From the NCBI GenBank assembly GCA_007129985.1, contig SKUL01000208.1, forward strand, positions 1 to 7,812: a stretch of DNA of 7,812 nucleotides. The letters are read 5' to 3'. Positions 1 to 6,985 of the stretch are shown here, one piece after another. The notes beneath the pieces are model-generated. The model was not told the origin of the DNA and ran no database searches. It saw only the letters and a list, made by a program, of their open reading frames with translations. A program made the position numbers and the translations under genes. Source of the stretch: Flavobacteriales bacterium. Its GTDB lineage: Bacteria; Bacteroidota; Bacteroidia; Flavobacteriales_D; SKUL01. Positions within the stretch are counted from its first letter, which is position 1. The number at the start of each line of letters is the position of its first letter.

Positions 1-921
1 TACGAAGTAGACCAGGACATTTTTAACCGCTTTGAGGCAGAAACCGGTATTCGGGTGAACGTGGTTAAAGCCGGCGCGGATGAACTCATTACCCGTTTGG
101 AGAGCGAAGGCGCGAAATCGCCCGCTGATCTGTTGGTTACTGTAGATGCCGGCCGACTGGTTCTGGCGAAGTCAAAAAACCTGCTTCAGGCTGTTTCCTC
201 GCCCATACTGCAGCAAAACATTCCTGCATATCTGCGCGACGCTGAAAACTATTGGTTTGGACAAACCGTGCGAACGAGAATGCTGGTGTACACCAAAGAC
301 AGGGTGCAACCCGAAGACCTTTCCACCTACGAAGACCTGACATCCGAAAAGTGGCGCGGCCGTTTGCTGGTAAGAAGCTCGGACAATATCTACAACCAAT
401 CACTGCTGGCGTCCATGGTTGCGCATGGAGGTACTGAAGCAGCCGAAGATTGGGCGCGTGGCATTGTTGCCAATTTTGCCCGCAAGCCCAAAGGTAATGA
501 CCGAGATCAGGTGATTGCCATCGCTTCCGGTCAGGGAGACCTTGCCATTGTGAACAGCTATTATGTGGGTAAGCTCATGCAATCTGACGAGCCCGGAGAA
601 CGCGCAGCCGTTGAGAACATCGGAGTTTTCTTCCCCAACCAAAACGACCGCGGTGCGCACATCAACATCAGCGGCGCAGGTGTTACCGCCCACGCCCCCA
701 ACCGCGAAAATGCCATTAAGCTGCTCGAATTCCTCTCCCGGGATGATGTTCAGGAGCTATTTGCTGAGGCCAACTCGGAGTATCCGGTGAAGGCCGGGGT
801 ACCGGTATCAGCACTACTGCGCTCGTGGGGTGATTTCAAACAGGATACGCTCGATTTGAACCTGTTGGGCAAGTACAACTCCCGGGCGGTAGAAATTTTT
901 GACCGTGTCGGCTGGAAGTAA
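1..921 (+). CDS. Ferric-iron ABC transporter substrate-binding protein, 5'-truncated
   Basis: This is the periplasmic binding protein of an Fbp/Fut/Afu-type iron importer; it would capture Fe3+ and deliver it to the permease encoded next. The frame is open from base 1 (Tyr-Glu-Val-Asp...) to TAA at 919-921, giving 306 visible residues. The signal peptide and roughly the first ten mature residues lie outside the window. Family signatures are the opening YEVDQDIFNRFEAETGIRV block, the TVDAGRL segment near residue 47, the adjacent tyrosines in NSYYVGKL (Tyr187-Tyr188 of the fragment), and the late HINISGAGVTAHAPN block. In characterised FbpA/FutA proteins the paired tyrosines ligate iron. The first visible Tyr may match the Tyr of the N-terminal His-Tyr pair of FutA proteins, with the His just off the edge (inference). 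The GTG at 55 is internal, not the start. The 3' end overlaps the permease gene by 23 bp. Iron is inferred from family resemblance; a related metal or anion is possible. Confidence 0.9.
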   Translation, partial: YEVDQDIFNRFEAETGIRVNVVKAGADELITRLESEGAKSPADLLVTVDAGRLVLAKSKNLLQAVSSPILQQNIPAYLRDAENYWFGQTVRTRMLVYTKDRVQPEDLSTYEDLTSEKWRGRLLVRSSDNIYNQSLLASMVAHGGTEAAEDWARGIVANFARKPKGNDRDQVIAIASGQGDLAIVNSYYVGKLMQSDEPGERAAVENIGVFFPNQNDRGAHINISGAGVTAHAPNRENAIKLLEFLSRDDVQELFAEANSEYPVKAGVPVSALLRSWGDFKQDTLDLNLLGKYNSRAVEIFDRVGWK

Positions 922-2569
922 CGCCATCCTGCCCTACTACCGCCGCATCACGCGTTTGTTTGTGGCTCCGGGGTGGCTGCTCACCTCCGTACTACTTGGA
1001 ATCGTTTTTTCCATCCCTTTGTTGCTAGTGTTGTTGCGGATGTTTCTTCCCGGAACATCTGCATGGCAGCACATTGTAAACAACCTGCTGTTTCAATACA
1101 CGGCCAATTCCATTCTGCTTTGTGCCTTTACCGGCTCCATTGCGCTGGTGCTTGGCGTTGGCACTGCATGGTTCATCAGTCGGTACGACTTTCCGGCCAA
1201 AAAGTGGTTGTCGTGGGCACTAATACTACCCCTTGCACTGCCGTCGTATATCGTGGCGTATAGCTATGCCGGCATCCTGTCGTTTACCGGCCCTATCTAC
1301 GGAACGCTGCGCAACCTTGGCGGGCCTGAACTGGCACAGGCGCTTTACTTTGACACAATGAACATCGGCTCGCTTTCCATCACCCTCGGACTGGTGTTGT
1401 TTCCGTACGTGTACCTTCCAGCAAAAGCCGCGTTTGAGTTGCAATCAGCTTCTATTTTTGAGGCAGCTTCGTCCCTGTGCAACAAGCCCTTTCGCATTTT
1501 CTACAAAATTGCCTTGCCGCTTGCAAGACCCGCCATTGCCGGGGGATTGTTTCTGGTGATGATGGAAGTTTTGAACGATTACGGAGCAGTAAAGTATTTC
1601 GGAATCAACACGTTTACCACGGGCATTTTCAAAGCCTGGTTTTCATTGGGCGATTTGGAAGCTGCCATCAAGCTATCGGCCGTGCTCATGCTGGTGGTAG
1701 GTCTGCTTTTTTTCGTGGAGAAGCGCATTCAACGCTCGCGCTTTGCCAGTAACACGGGGCTCAAAAAAAGTGCATCGCTCAAAGTAAACGGACCTCGCAA
1801 ATGGCTCTTCACAGTGGCCTGTTTGGTACCTTTTGCTTTCGGTTTTCTCATTCCTTTCCTGAAGATTGTAAACGACTCATGGATAAGCTGGCCGCGGATG
1901 GAGGGCACGCGTTTCGGCGAAATTGTGTGGCATTCGGTGAGCCTTGCCCTGGTGGCCGCCACGCTGATTGTGGTGCTCTCGCTGGTATTCATTTACAGCA
2001 GCCGCATCAACCGAACACTCGCCGGAACATTGGTTAAAAGGGTGGTTTCACTGGGCTATGCCATTCCCGGTGCTGTGATTGCCGTTGGCGTGATGGTGGC
2101 TGCCGCCGGGGCAGAACATTTTCTTGAGTCGCTTGCCCATGCCTTTGGCTCGGTAAACACGCAAATCCTGTTTACGGGCACCATTGCCGCACTGGTTTAT
2201 GCCTACCTGATTCGCTTTATGGCCGTGTCTGTCAACCCGCTGGAGGGCAACTTTGAGCAGCAGTGCAGCAACCTTGACGAAGCATCGCGGTCGCTCGGAA
2301 AAGGACATTTGTACACGCTCTTACGCGTGAATATTCCCGTGTTAAAACCCGCTATTCTCGCTGCATTTCTGTTGGTTTTCGTGGATGTGATGAAAGAACT
2401 TCCGCTCACGCTGATACTGCGGCCTTTCAATTACGACACCCTGGCAACCACCGCTTTTGAATACGCCAACGACGAGATGCTGCGCGAATCGGCACCTGCT
2501 TCGTTGCTGATTGTGGTTTCGGGAATTGTTCCCATCTTGCTCATCCATCACCTTATCAAATCCAAATGA
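899..2569 (+). CDS. Ferric-iron ABC transporter permease, fused two-domain (FbpB type)
   Basis: This inner-membrane channel of the importer has 556 residues, the usual size for FbpB-type permeases, which carry two binding-protein-dependent transport domains in one chain. I count about twelve hydrophobic segments, near residues 26-47, 67-92, 103-127, 155-176, 208-232, 257-273, 301-323, 345-366, 383-402, 422-444, 481-500 and 533-552. Each half has an EAA loop that docks the ATPase: EAASSLCNKPFRIFYKIALP from residue 188 and EASRSLGKGHLYTLLRVNIP from 461. LNDYGAVKYFG (225-235) and MKELPLTLILRP (498-509) are typical of the iron subfamily. No ATG precedes the first membrane segment (first Met codon is residue 48), so the start must be non-ATG: TTG 899 as given, GTG 905, or, without overlapping the binding-protein gene, TTG 956 or GTG 962. 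The stop overlaps the ATPase start in an ATGA. Confidence 0.92.
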   Translation: MTVSAGSNAILPYYRRITRLFVAPGWLLTSVLLGIVFSIPLLLVLLRMFLPGTSAWQHIVNNLLFQYTANSILLCAFTGSIALVLGVGTAWFISRYDFPAKKWLSWALILPLALPSYIVAYSYAGILSFTGPIYGTLRNLGGPELAQALYFDTMNIGSLSITLGLVLFPYVYLPAKAAFELQSASIFEAASSLCNKPFRIFYKIALPLARPAIAGGLFLVMMEVLNDYGAVKYFGINTFTTGIFKAWFSLGDLEAAIKLSAVLMLVVGLLFFVEKRIQRSRFASNTGLKKSASLKVNGPRKWLFTVACLVPFAFGFLIPFLKIVNDSWISWPRMEGTRFGEIVWHSVSLALVAATLIVVLSLVFIYSSRINRTLAGTLVKRVVSLGYAIPGAVIAVGVMVAAAGAEHFLESLAHAFGSVNTQILFTGTIAALVYAYLIRFMAVSVNPLEGNFEQQCSNLDEASRSLGKGHLYTLLRVNIPVLKPAILAAFLLVFVDVMKELPLTLILRPFNYDTLATTAFEYANDEMLRESAPASLLIVVSGIVPILLIHHLIKSK

Positions 2570-3531
2570 TACCGGCACTGGAAGTAACAGGCGTTAGCAA
2601 ATCGTTTGCAGGCAAGGAGTTGCCGGCAGTTCATGGAGCAAACCTCACCCTCGACAAGGGCAAGGTGCTGGGCTTGCTGGGTGAAAGCGGTTGCGGAAAA
2701 ACCACATTGCTCAGGATTATTGCCGGTTTTGAAGTGCCTGAAAAAGGTGAAGTTCGTGTGGACGGAACTACTGTGGTTTCGGAGGAGGTGATGGTTCCTC
2801 CCGGTGACCGGAATATCGGAATGATTTTTCAGGATTTTGCGCTGTTTCCGCACCTCACTGTCATGGATAACATCCTGTTTGGGGTTCGCGAAAAAGACAA
2901 AACCCGGAGGCGTGAAATTGCCCGTCAGATGATTTCGCTCACCAACCTCGAAGGACTGGAATCGCGAAAACCCGGTGCCCTATCCGGCGGACAACAGCAA
3001 CGCCTTGCTCTTGCGCGCTGCATGGCCATTTCGCCGCGATTGTTATTGCTCGACGAGCCATTCAGCAACCTGGATGTTACCCTTCGCAGCCAGCTCAGGC
3101 AACAAGTTCACGACCTGCTTCGCACCACGCGAACCGCCGCCGTGCTTGTTACCCATGACATTCAGGACGCAGTTGCCCTCTGCGATGAATTGGCGGTGAT
3201 GAAAGACGGCCAGATTCTGCAAAAAGCACCCTTCGAAACGATTTACAACGAGCCGGTGAATGAGTATGTTGCCAAGTTGACCGGGCCAGTGGTAGAGCTT
3301 GGAAGCACAGTAGCCGGCAAGAAAATCATGATTCGCCCCGAGAAATTAAGCGTGCGGGGAAGTGAATCAAAAATGAGGGCCCGCGTGCTCGACCGTCGGT
3401 TTGAAGGTAACAGTTATGCCTATTTGCTGAAATCAGGTAACTTTGAATTTATCTTCAGGGAGCAGGAAGTACTGCAGCCCGGAAGCGAGGTTAACCTGTT
3501 TTACGATGACAAGCACTTACTCCGATTCTGA
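2566..3531 (+). CDS. Ferric-iron ABC transporter ATP-binding protein (FbpC type)
   Basis: This cytoplasmic ATPase powers the importer. All nucleotide-binding motifs are present and intact in 321 residues: Walker A GESGCGKTT (39-47), Q-loop Gln89 in MIFQD, signature LSGGQQQ (139-145), Walker B LLLLDEP (159-165) with catalytic Glu164, D-loop SNLD (167-170) and switch His197 in VTHD. After about residue 245 the chain continues into a TOBE-like beta domain, with MIRPEKLSV near 255 and ending in KHLLRF, as in FbpC/PotA/MalK-like importers. It is slightly shorter than the 345-350 residues common for FbpC. The ATG at 2566 shares the ATGA with the permease stop, which fixes the start well. The end overlaps the TPR gene by 26 bp. 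Assignment to iron rests on the permease and binding protein, since the ATPase alone would fit several substrates. Confidence 0.93.
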   Translation: MIPALEVTGVSKSFAGKELPAVHGANLTLDKGKVLGLLGESGCGKTTLLRIIAGFEVPEKGEVRVDGTTVVSEEVMVPPGDRNIGMIFQDFALFPHLTVMDNILFGVREKDKTRRREIARQMISLTNLEGLESRKPGALSGGQQQRLALARCMAISPRLLLLDEPFSNLDVTLRSQLRQQVHDLLRTTRTAAVLVTHDIQDAVALCDELAVMKDGQILQKAPFETIYNEPVNEYVAKLTGPVVELGSTVAGKKIMIRPEKLSVRGSESKMRARVLDRRFEGNSYAYLLKSGNFEFIFREQEVLQPGSEVNLFYDDKHLLRF

Positions 3532-3850
3532 CATACCGAGGAACAGACTCCGCATGATTGAGGAAATGCTGGAGACCAATCCCGATGACTCTTTTTTGCG
3601 ATATGCCGCTGCGCTCGAATACCGCAAAGCCGGTGAATCTCAGCGGGCGCTCGAAACCCTCAAAAACCTCATTGCCCACGACCCTGACTACCTCGGCAGC
3701 TACTACCAGCTGGGTAAGTTGCTGGAGGATTCCGGCGACGCAGACGAAGCCATGAAGGTGTACCGCAGCGGATTGACCATTGCGCAGAAAACACAGGATG
3801 TAAAAACACTCGGCGAACTGCATGAGGCCATCATGCTCCTTGAGGACTAA
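3506..3850 (+). CDS. Small tetratricopeptide-repeat (TPR) protein
   Basis: A 114-residue soluble protein with no signal peptide, so probably cytoplasmic. Two TPR-type helical pairs are visible. One is near residues 29-62 (alternating Tyr-Ala-Ala-Ala-Leu-Glu-Tyr, Gly at 43, Ala-Leu-Glu, ending His-Asp-Pro-Asp-Tyr). The other is near 63-98 (Gly-Ser-Tyr-Tyr-Gln-Leu-Gly, Asp-Ser-Gly-Asp-Ala-Asp-Glu-Ala). TPRs are protein-binding scaffolds; the partner is unknown. Small TPR proteins of this shape, opening with an RLxMIEEMLETNPDD-like segment, are common in Bacteroidota. I chose ATG 3506, inside the last codons of the ATPase gene; ATG 3554 (98 residues, starting MIEEMLE) is the main alternative and would remove the overlap. 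A longer reading from 3443 would lie far inside the ATPase gene and gives a non-TPR N-terminus, so I did not use it. The tight linkage suggests co-expression with the iron transporter, not necessarily a role in it. Confidence 0.85.
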   Translation: MTSTYSDSDIPRNRLRMIEEMLETNPDDSFLRYAAALEYRKAGESQRALETLKNLIAHDPDYLGSYYQLGKLLEDSGDADEAMKVYRSGLTIAQKTQDVKTLGELHEAIMLLED

Positions 3851-3875
3851 GCAAACAGACTCCCTCCTGATTCGT

Positions 3876-3884
3876 TATTTTTAG
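3876..3884 (+). promoter_or_regulatory. Weak candidate -7 element before the lipoprotein gene
   Basis: TATTTTTAG lies 23 bases before the ATG at 3908, in the 57-base gap after the TPR gene. It partly resembles the Bacteroidota -7 consensus TAnnTTTG but lacks a good final TTTG, and no TTG is suitably placed for the -33 element. The lipoprotein/DUF2147 pair might instead be read from the upstream operon. Confidence 0.2.
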
Positions 3885-3907
3885 GACCGAATAACACGCC
3901 TTCAACC

Positions 3908-4402
3908 ATGAAAAAAACAGCTTTGCTGGCCATTGCGCTGATTACACTGTACGGATGCGGCACCACTGCGGTGCACGACCAACACGAAGAACTCCTTGAG
4001 CTCACCGGAGAAATGCTGTTTGAAGGCTCCAACACGCTTCAAATGCCCGCCAACCTGAACCTCGACCAATTGGCAAAGGCCACCGGAATTGAGAAAAACA
4101 AAATCAAAACCGTTGGTATTGCGGAGGCTACGCTGGAGATGAGCAACGAAGACGCTACCATTACCGAAAGCCTTTTGCTTCAGGTGGTAAGCAATAACCA
4201 CAGCCTGATGACGATAGGAACGCTTAGTCCGCTACCCGAGGGAAAGAGTTTCAAACTGAGCCTCGCCGAAAAAATGAACCTTGTGCCTTACCTGAACGAT
4301 GAAGGCACCACCTGGGTGCTCGATTTGAACATCAGCGAAGACCTCATGGATGAAATGACTGTGGCAGGAAAATTGCGTTTCAGCATTCATCACAACGAAT
4401 AA
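3908..4402 (+). CDS. Small lipoprotein of unknown function
   Basis: The 164-residue product begins with a lipoprotein signal peptide: MKK, a hydrophobic stretch and the lipobox L-Y-G-C, with Cys17 as the lipidated residue after signal peptidase II cleavage. The mature part (about 148 residues) has no further membrane segment. Its alternating hydrophobic/polar stretches (for example from residue 55 to the end) suggest a beta-rich fold of the kind seen in many small Bacteroidota lipoproteins. There is no enzymatic motif and only the lipidated Cys, so I cannot assign a family. The ATG at 3908 immediately precedes the charged MKK and is secure. It is followed after 18 bp by the DUF2147 gene, so the two are probably co-transcribed and both exported. 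Confidence 0.82.
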   Translation: MKKTALLAIALITLYGCGTTAVHDQHEELLELTGEMLFEGSNTLQMPANLNLDQLAKATGIEKNKIKTVGIAEATLEMSNEDATITESLLLQVVSNNHSLMTIGTLSPLPEGKSFKLSLAEKMNLVPYLNDEGTTWVLDLNISEDLMDEMTVAGKLRFSIHHNE

Positions 4403-4420
4403 CAACAAACACCCAAACCC

Positions 4421-4885
4421 ATGAAATCTGTACTTCCCATCGCATTACTCACGTTTGTGTTTACCCTTTTTGCCGGAACCTCCATGGCTCAGGTTCAGGC
4501 CGACCAGCTCATCGGTGTATGGCAGCCCAGCGACGGACGGAGCTACATCAAGGTTGAGCAAATCGGGAATAAGTTCTACGGAAAGGTGGTTTGGCTCAAA
4601 GAACCGCTCGACGAAAAAGGCAATCCGCGGGTGGATGAAAACAACCCCGATAAATCACTGCGGTCAACCCCGCTCAAAGGATACCGCGTTTTGAAGGATT
4701 TTGTGTTTGACGAGAAAGACCAAATCTGGAAAGACGGTACCATTTACGACCCCAAGAACGGAACCACCTACAACTGCAAGATTGAGATGATTGACGAGAA
4801 CAAAATTGAGGTGCGCGGTTTCGTAGGTACCGCAGTTTTTGGCCGTACCGACGTTTGGACCCGTCTCAAGAAAAAAGGCGAGTAA
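4421..4885 (+). CDS. Secreted DUF2147 family protein
   Basis: A 154-residue exported protein of the DUF2147 family, whose biochemical role is not established. A signal peptide covers residues 1-23 with cleavage at Ser-Met-Ala before Gln24. The mature domain shows the family pattern: IGVWQPSDGRSYIKVE (31-46), KFYGKVVWLKEP (51-62), LKGYRVLKDF (85-94), W103 with DGTIYDPKNGTTY (105-117), VRGFVG (131-136) and GRTDVWTR (141-148). The length fits a single complete domain, presumably a small beta-barrel. The leader before the ATG is A/C-rich without a Shine-Dalgarno sequence, normal for this phylum. It is the last plus-strand gene before the convergent minus-strand pair, with only 3 bp separating its stop from the neighbour's stop. 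Confidence 0.92.
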   Translation: MKSVLPIALLTFVFTLFAGTSMAQVQADQLIGVWQPSDGRSYIKVEQIGNKFYGKVVWLKEPLDEKGNPRVDENNPDKSLRSTPLKGYRVLKDFVFDEKDQIWKDGTIYDPKNGTTYNCKIEMIDENKIEVRGFVGTAVFGRTDVWTRLKKKGE

Positions 4886-4888
4886 ACC

Positions 4889-6010
4889 CTAAGGGCTCAT
4901 GTAGCTTATGCCTACGCTGATGTACGGCGTATTGCGCAGGTCTGTCTCCAAAAAGTAGGGCGTATTATCACCAAAGAAGCGGAGAAAATCACCTCCCTGA
5001 TCAACTCCGTAACTCCAGTTTACGCGGTAACCTGCATCCAGCGTGAGCCAGAAAAAGCCCACAATCGAGCGCTGAAAAGTTAATCCCAATCGCAATTCCG
5101 AGCGGCGTAATTCAACGTTTCGTGCGCTGTTGAGCATGTCAGGAAATCCGGGTAATTCACCTTGCTGAGGCGGCGCAAAAGACTGGGCGTAGTTATCAAA
5201 ACTGTTCAGGCTGTAACTGGCACCTGTGGCGTTGAAGCCCAGCAAGAGCACAGATAAGCTGTTGAACCTGTAGCGCAGCGCACCACGAGCAGGCAAAAGC
5301 GCCTCAATTCCCCATTTCTGATTCTTGAAGGTGTGGTAGTAGTATATCACCGGCACGTAGTTGAGCGAACCTCCGATGTAGGTGCGCGACAATCCAAAGG
5401 CGTACATCAAACGGTCGTGGGGCTTCCACCCAAAAAGCACAGCGGCAGGGACACGAACCGACCCGAAGACATCACCGGCATCGTTAAAAACGTAGTCGCC
5501 ATTCACTTCCGCACCCACCTGAGCCAGAATAAAATGACGGTCGTTGAGCGGCTTGAAAACCGTACCCATCACCGCTGAGCGCGTGAGACCATGACGACCA
5601 AGGCTTTGCATCAAGGGATGGCTATCATCGCCGGAGAATGCATACGACTGGTGATGAAAAATGGTGTTGAGGTTGATAAGTATGTTGTTTCGGGAAACGA
5701 TGGGAAAGTTGCCCTGAAAATTGAAAGCCTGTGCCGGTGAAATCTCGGCTGTTTGCTCCGGAAAAAACTCCTCTCCGCCGATGGGAGGCATCACACTCAA
5801 ATCATGCGGAAACTGTAGGTCATAGTTGAAACCAAGCAACGTTGTTGGAATCTGCCCCAGCACCTTGTTGGTGCAAAAGCTTTTTGAAGGCGGTGCAGCC
5901 AGCTCGAATTCTGAAAAGTCAAAATCGTCATCTTCATCTTCGTCTACCTGTGAAAAAACAGGCATTGTGAAAAAGAACATCAACAGAGGTAGAAGTAGTC
6001 TCAGATTCAT
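4889..6010 (-). CDS. DUF6268-like outer-membrane beta-barrel protein
   Basis: A 373-residue exported protein, probably an outer-membrane barrel. The signal peptide is residues 1-20 (MNLRLLLPLLMFFFTMPVFS, then Gln21). It is followed by a very acidic stretch at about 23-35 (Asp/Glu with Phe). The rest alternates aromatic and hydrophobic residues with polar ones in barrel-strand fashion, with recurrent Tyr, Phe and Asn and Gly-rich turns, and ends in YISVGISYMSP. Blocks such as NILINLNTIFHHQSYAF, FKPLNDRHFILAQVG and WGIEALLPARGALRYRF are what I associate with DUF6268 (transport or adhesion not known). I chose the ATG at 6010 because it opens a canonical signal peptide; the in-frame ATG at 6055 would add 15 residues ahead of it and cross a candidate promoter. 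The family assignment is from memory of such proteins, and a generic porin-like barrel is the fallback. Confidence 0.8.
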   Translation of the reverse strand: MNLRLLLPLLMFFFTMPVFSQVDEDEDDDFDFSEFELAAPPSKSFCTNKVLGQIPTTLLGFNYDLQFPHDLSVMPPIGGEEFFPEQTAEISPAQAFNFQGNFPIVSRNNILINLNTIFHHQSYAFSGDDSHPLMQSLGRHGLTRSAVMGTVFKPLNDRHFILAQVGAEVNGDYVFNDAGDVFGSVRVPAAVLFGWKPHDRLMYAFGLSRTYIGGSLNYVPVIYYYHTFKNQKWGIEALLPARGALRYRFNSLSVLLLGFNATGASYSLNSFDNYAQSFAPPQQGELPGFPDMLNSARNVELRRSELRLGLTFQRSIVGFFWLTLDAGYRVNWSYGVDQGGDFLRFFGDNTPYFLETDLRNTPYISVGISYMSP

Positions 6011-6026
6011 GGTAGATAAATTTCTG

Positions 6027-6034
6027 CTAAAATA
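6027..6034 (-). promoter_or_regulatory. Candidate -7 element of the DUF6268-like gene
   Basis: On the minus strand TATTTTAG ends 16 bases before the ATG at 6010, close to the TAnnTTTG consensus of the Bacteroidota housekeeping sigma factor. Candidate -33 TTG triplets lie at 6050-6052 (15-base gap) and 6058-6060 (23-base gap). It supports the start at 6010 over 6055 and suggests the gene can be transcribed independently of the symporter gene 70 bases upstream. Confidence 0.35.
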
Positions 6035-6080
6035 ACAACCACTCCCAATCAACATCGCAACTTTGCTATGGTTTGCATAA

Positions 6081-6950
6081 TTAGCCGCCGGATTTAGGGT
6101 TAAGTTTCGAGCTCAGGCCAATAACCAGAACCGCCGTCATAAACATAATGAGGCTGTAAATAGCGCTCGGAATAGTCATTACAGAATTCTTTAAAAGCGT
6201 GGCTGCGACGAAAATACCAAGTGTTCCGTTTTGTATGCCCGACTCCACGCTGATGGTGATGCGCTGCTTTTTGCTCAACATAAAAACAGTAGCCAATAGA
6301 TAGCCTACCAGCAGCATTCCGAGGTTCAGCGCAAGGGTTGCGGGTCCCATCAACCGGAAAAAAGCCACCAGATTCTCGCGCTCTTTTATCATAGCAGCCA
6401 CGATGATAAGAGCAAGAAACACGGCCGACATCCACCGCACGGGTTTGTCAGCGGCATCGGCGAGGCCGGGGCGCTTCTTTCTGATAACCATCCCGGTGGC
6501 GACAGGAATCAATGTGATGACAAAAATCTGAGCAATGGTTTTCACCACCGGTAGCATTACGCTTCCTTCCTCACCAAAATAGCCAATGGAGAAATTCACA
6601 ATAAGCGGAATGGTAACTACGGCCATCGTGGAGGAAACCGCGGTGAGAGATATGGACAAGGCCGTGTCTCCCCTGCTGAGATGCGCAATCAGGTTGGATG
6701 TGGCACCTCCCGGACATGCGGCAATAATCATCAAACCAACAGCCAAAGCGCCCTGTAGCTGAAAGAGCGAAACCAGCAGAAAACCCACCAAAGGCAGTAA
6801 AATCAACTGGCAAATGATGCCAATTGTTACCGCTTTGGGGTAAGCCACCACGCGTCTGAAATCACCGGGCGTAAGCGACAGCCCCATCCCCACCATGATA
6901 AAGGCAAGCGCAAGTGGCAAAAAAACAGCGGTTAAGATACTTTCTTCCAT
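6081..6950 (-). CDS. BASS family sodium:organic-anion (bile acid-type) symporter
   Basis: This 289-residue inner-membrane transporter belongs to the bile acid:sodium symporter family (SBF-like), which couples Na+ entry to uptake of organic anions; bacterial substrates vary and cannot be read from sequence. There are about ten hydrophobic segments starting near residue 5, in the usual two-repeat layout. The two crossover motifs are present: CPGGATSN (79-86) and VESGIQNGTLG (235-245). By alignment in my head with the Neisseria ASBT homologue, the sodium ligands correspond to Gln48, Ser85, Asn86, Ser99, Thr103, Glu236 and Gln240, all of suitable type, so the protein looks active. The ATG at 6950 immediately precedes the first membrane segment, and the length is typical of the family. 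The DUF6268-like gene follows 70 bp downstream on the same strand; possible co-transcription does not by itself imply a joint role. Confidence 0.93.
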   Translation of the reverse strand: MEESILTAVFLPLALAFIMVGMGLSLTPGDFRRVVAYPKAVTIGIICQLILLPLVGFLLVSLFQLQGALAVGLMIIAACPGGATSNLIAHLSRGDTALSISLTAVSSTMAVVTIPLIVNFSIGYFGEEGSVMLPVVKTIAQIFVITLIPVATGMVIRKKRPGLADAADKPVRWMSAVFLALIIVAAMIKERENLVAFFRLMGPATLALNLGMLLVGYLLATVFMLSKKQRITISVESGIQNGTLGIFVAATLLKNSVMTIPSAIYSLIMFMTAVLVIGLSSKLNPKSGG

Positions 6951-6972
6951 ACCTTGCTTTGATTAGTGCCCG

Positions 6973-6980
6973 GCAAGATA
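6973..6980 (-). promoter_or_regulatory. Candidate -7 element of the symporter gene
   Basis: On the minus strand TATCTTGC ends 22 bases before the symporter ATG. It resembles the common TAnnTTTG(C) element with one T missing. No convincing -33 TTTG is seen at the right distance, so the call rests on position and the -7 match. Confidence 0.3.
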
Positions 6981-6985
6981 GCCAA

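Noticed and set aside
400..693. 97-codon minus-strand open frame opposite the binding-protein gene
   Set aside because: It is a shadow of a strongly supported gene on the other strand, with no recognisable domain.
3443..3505. Longer start for the TPR gene at 3443
   Set aside because: The added residues lie entirely within the ATPase gene in another frame, and their Ser/Cys-rich sequence is unlike TPR proteins; ATG 3506 or 3554 is better.
6011..6055. 15-residue N-terminal extension of the barrel protein from ATG 6055
   Set aside because: It would place polar residues before a canonical signal peptide and overlaps the candidate -7 element at 6027-6034.
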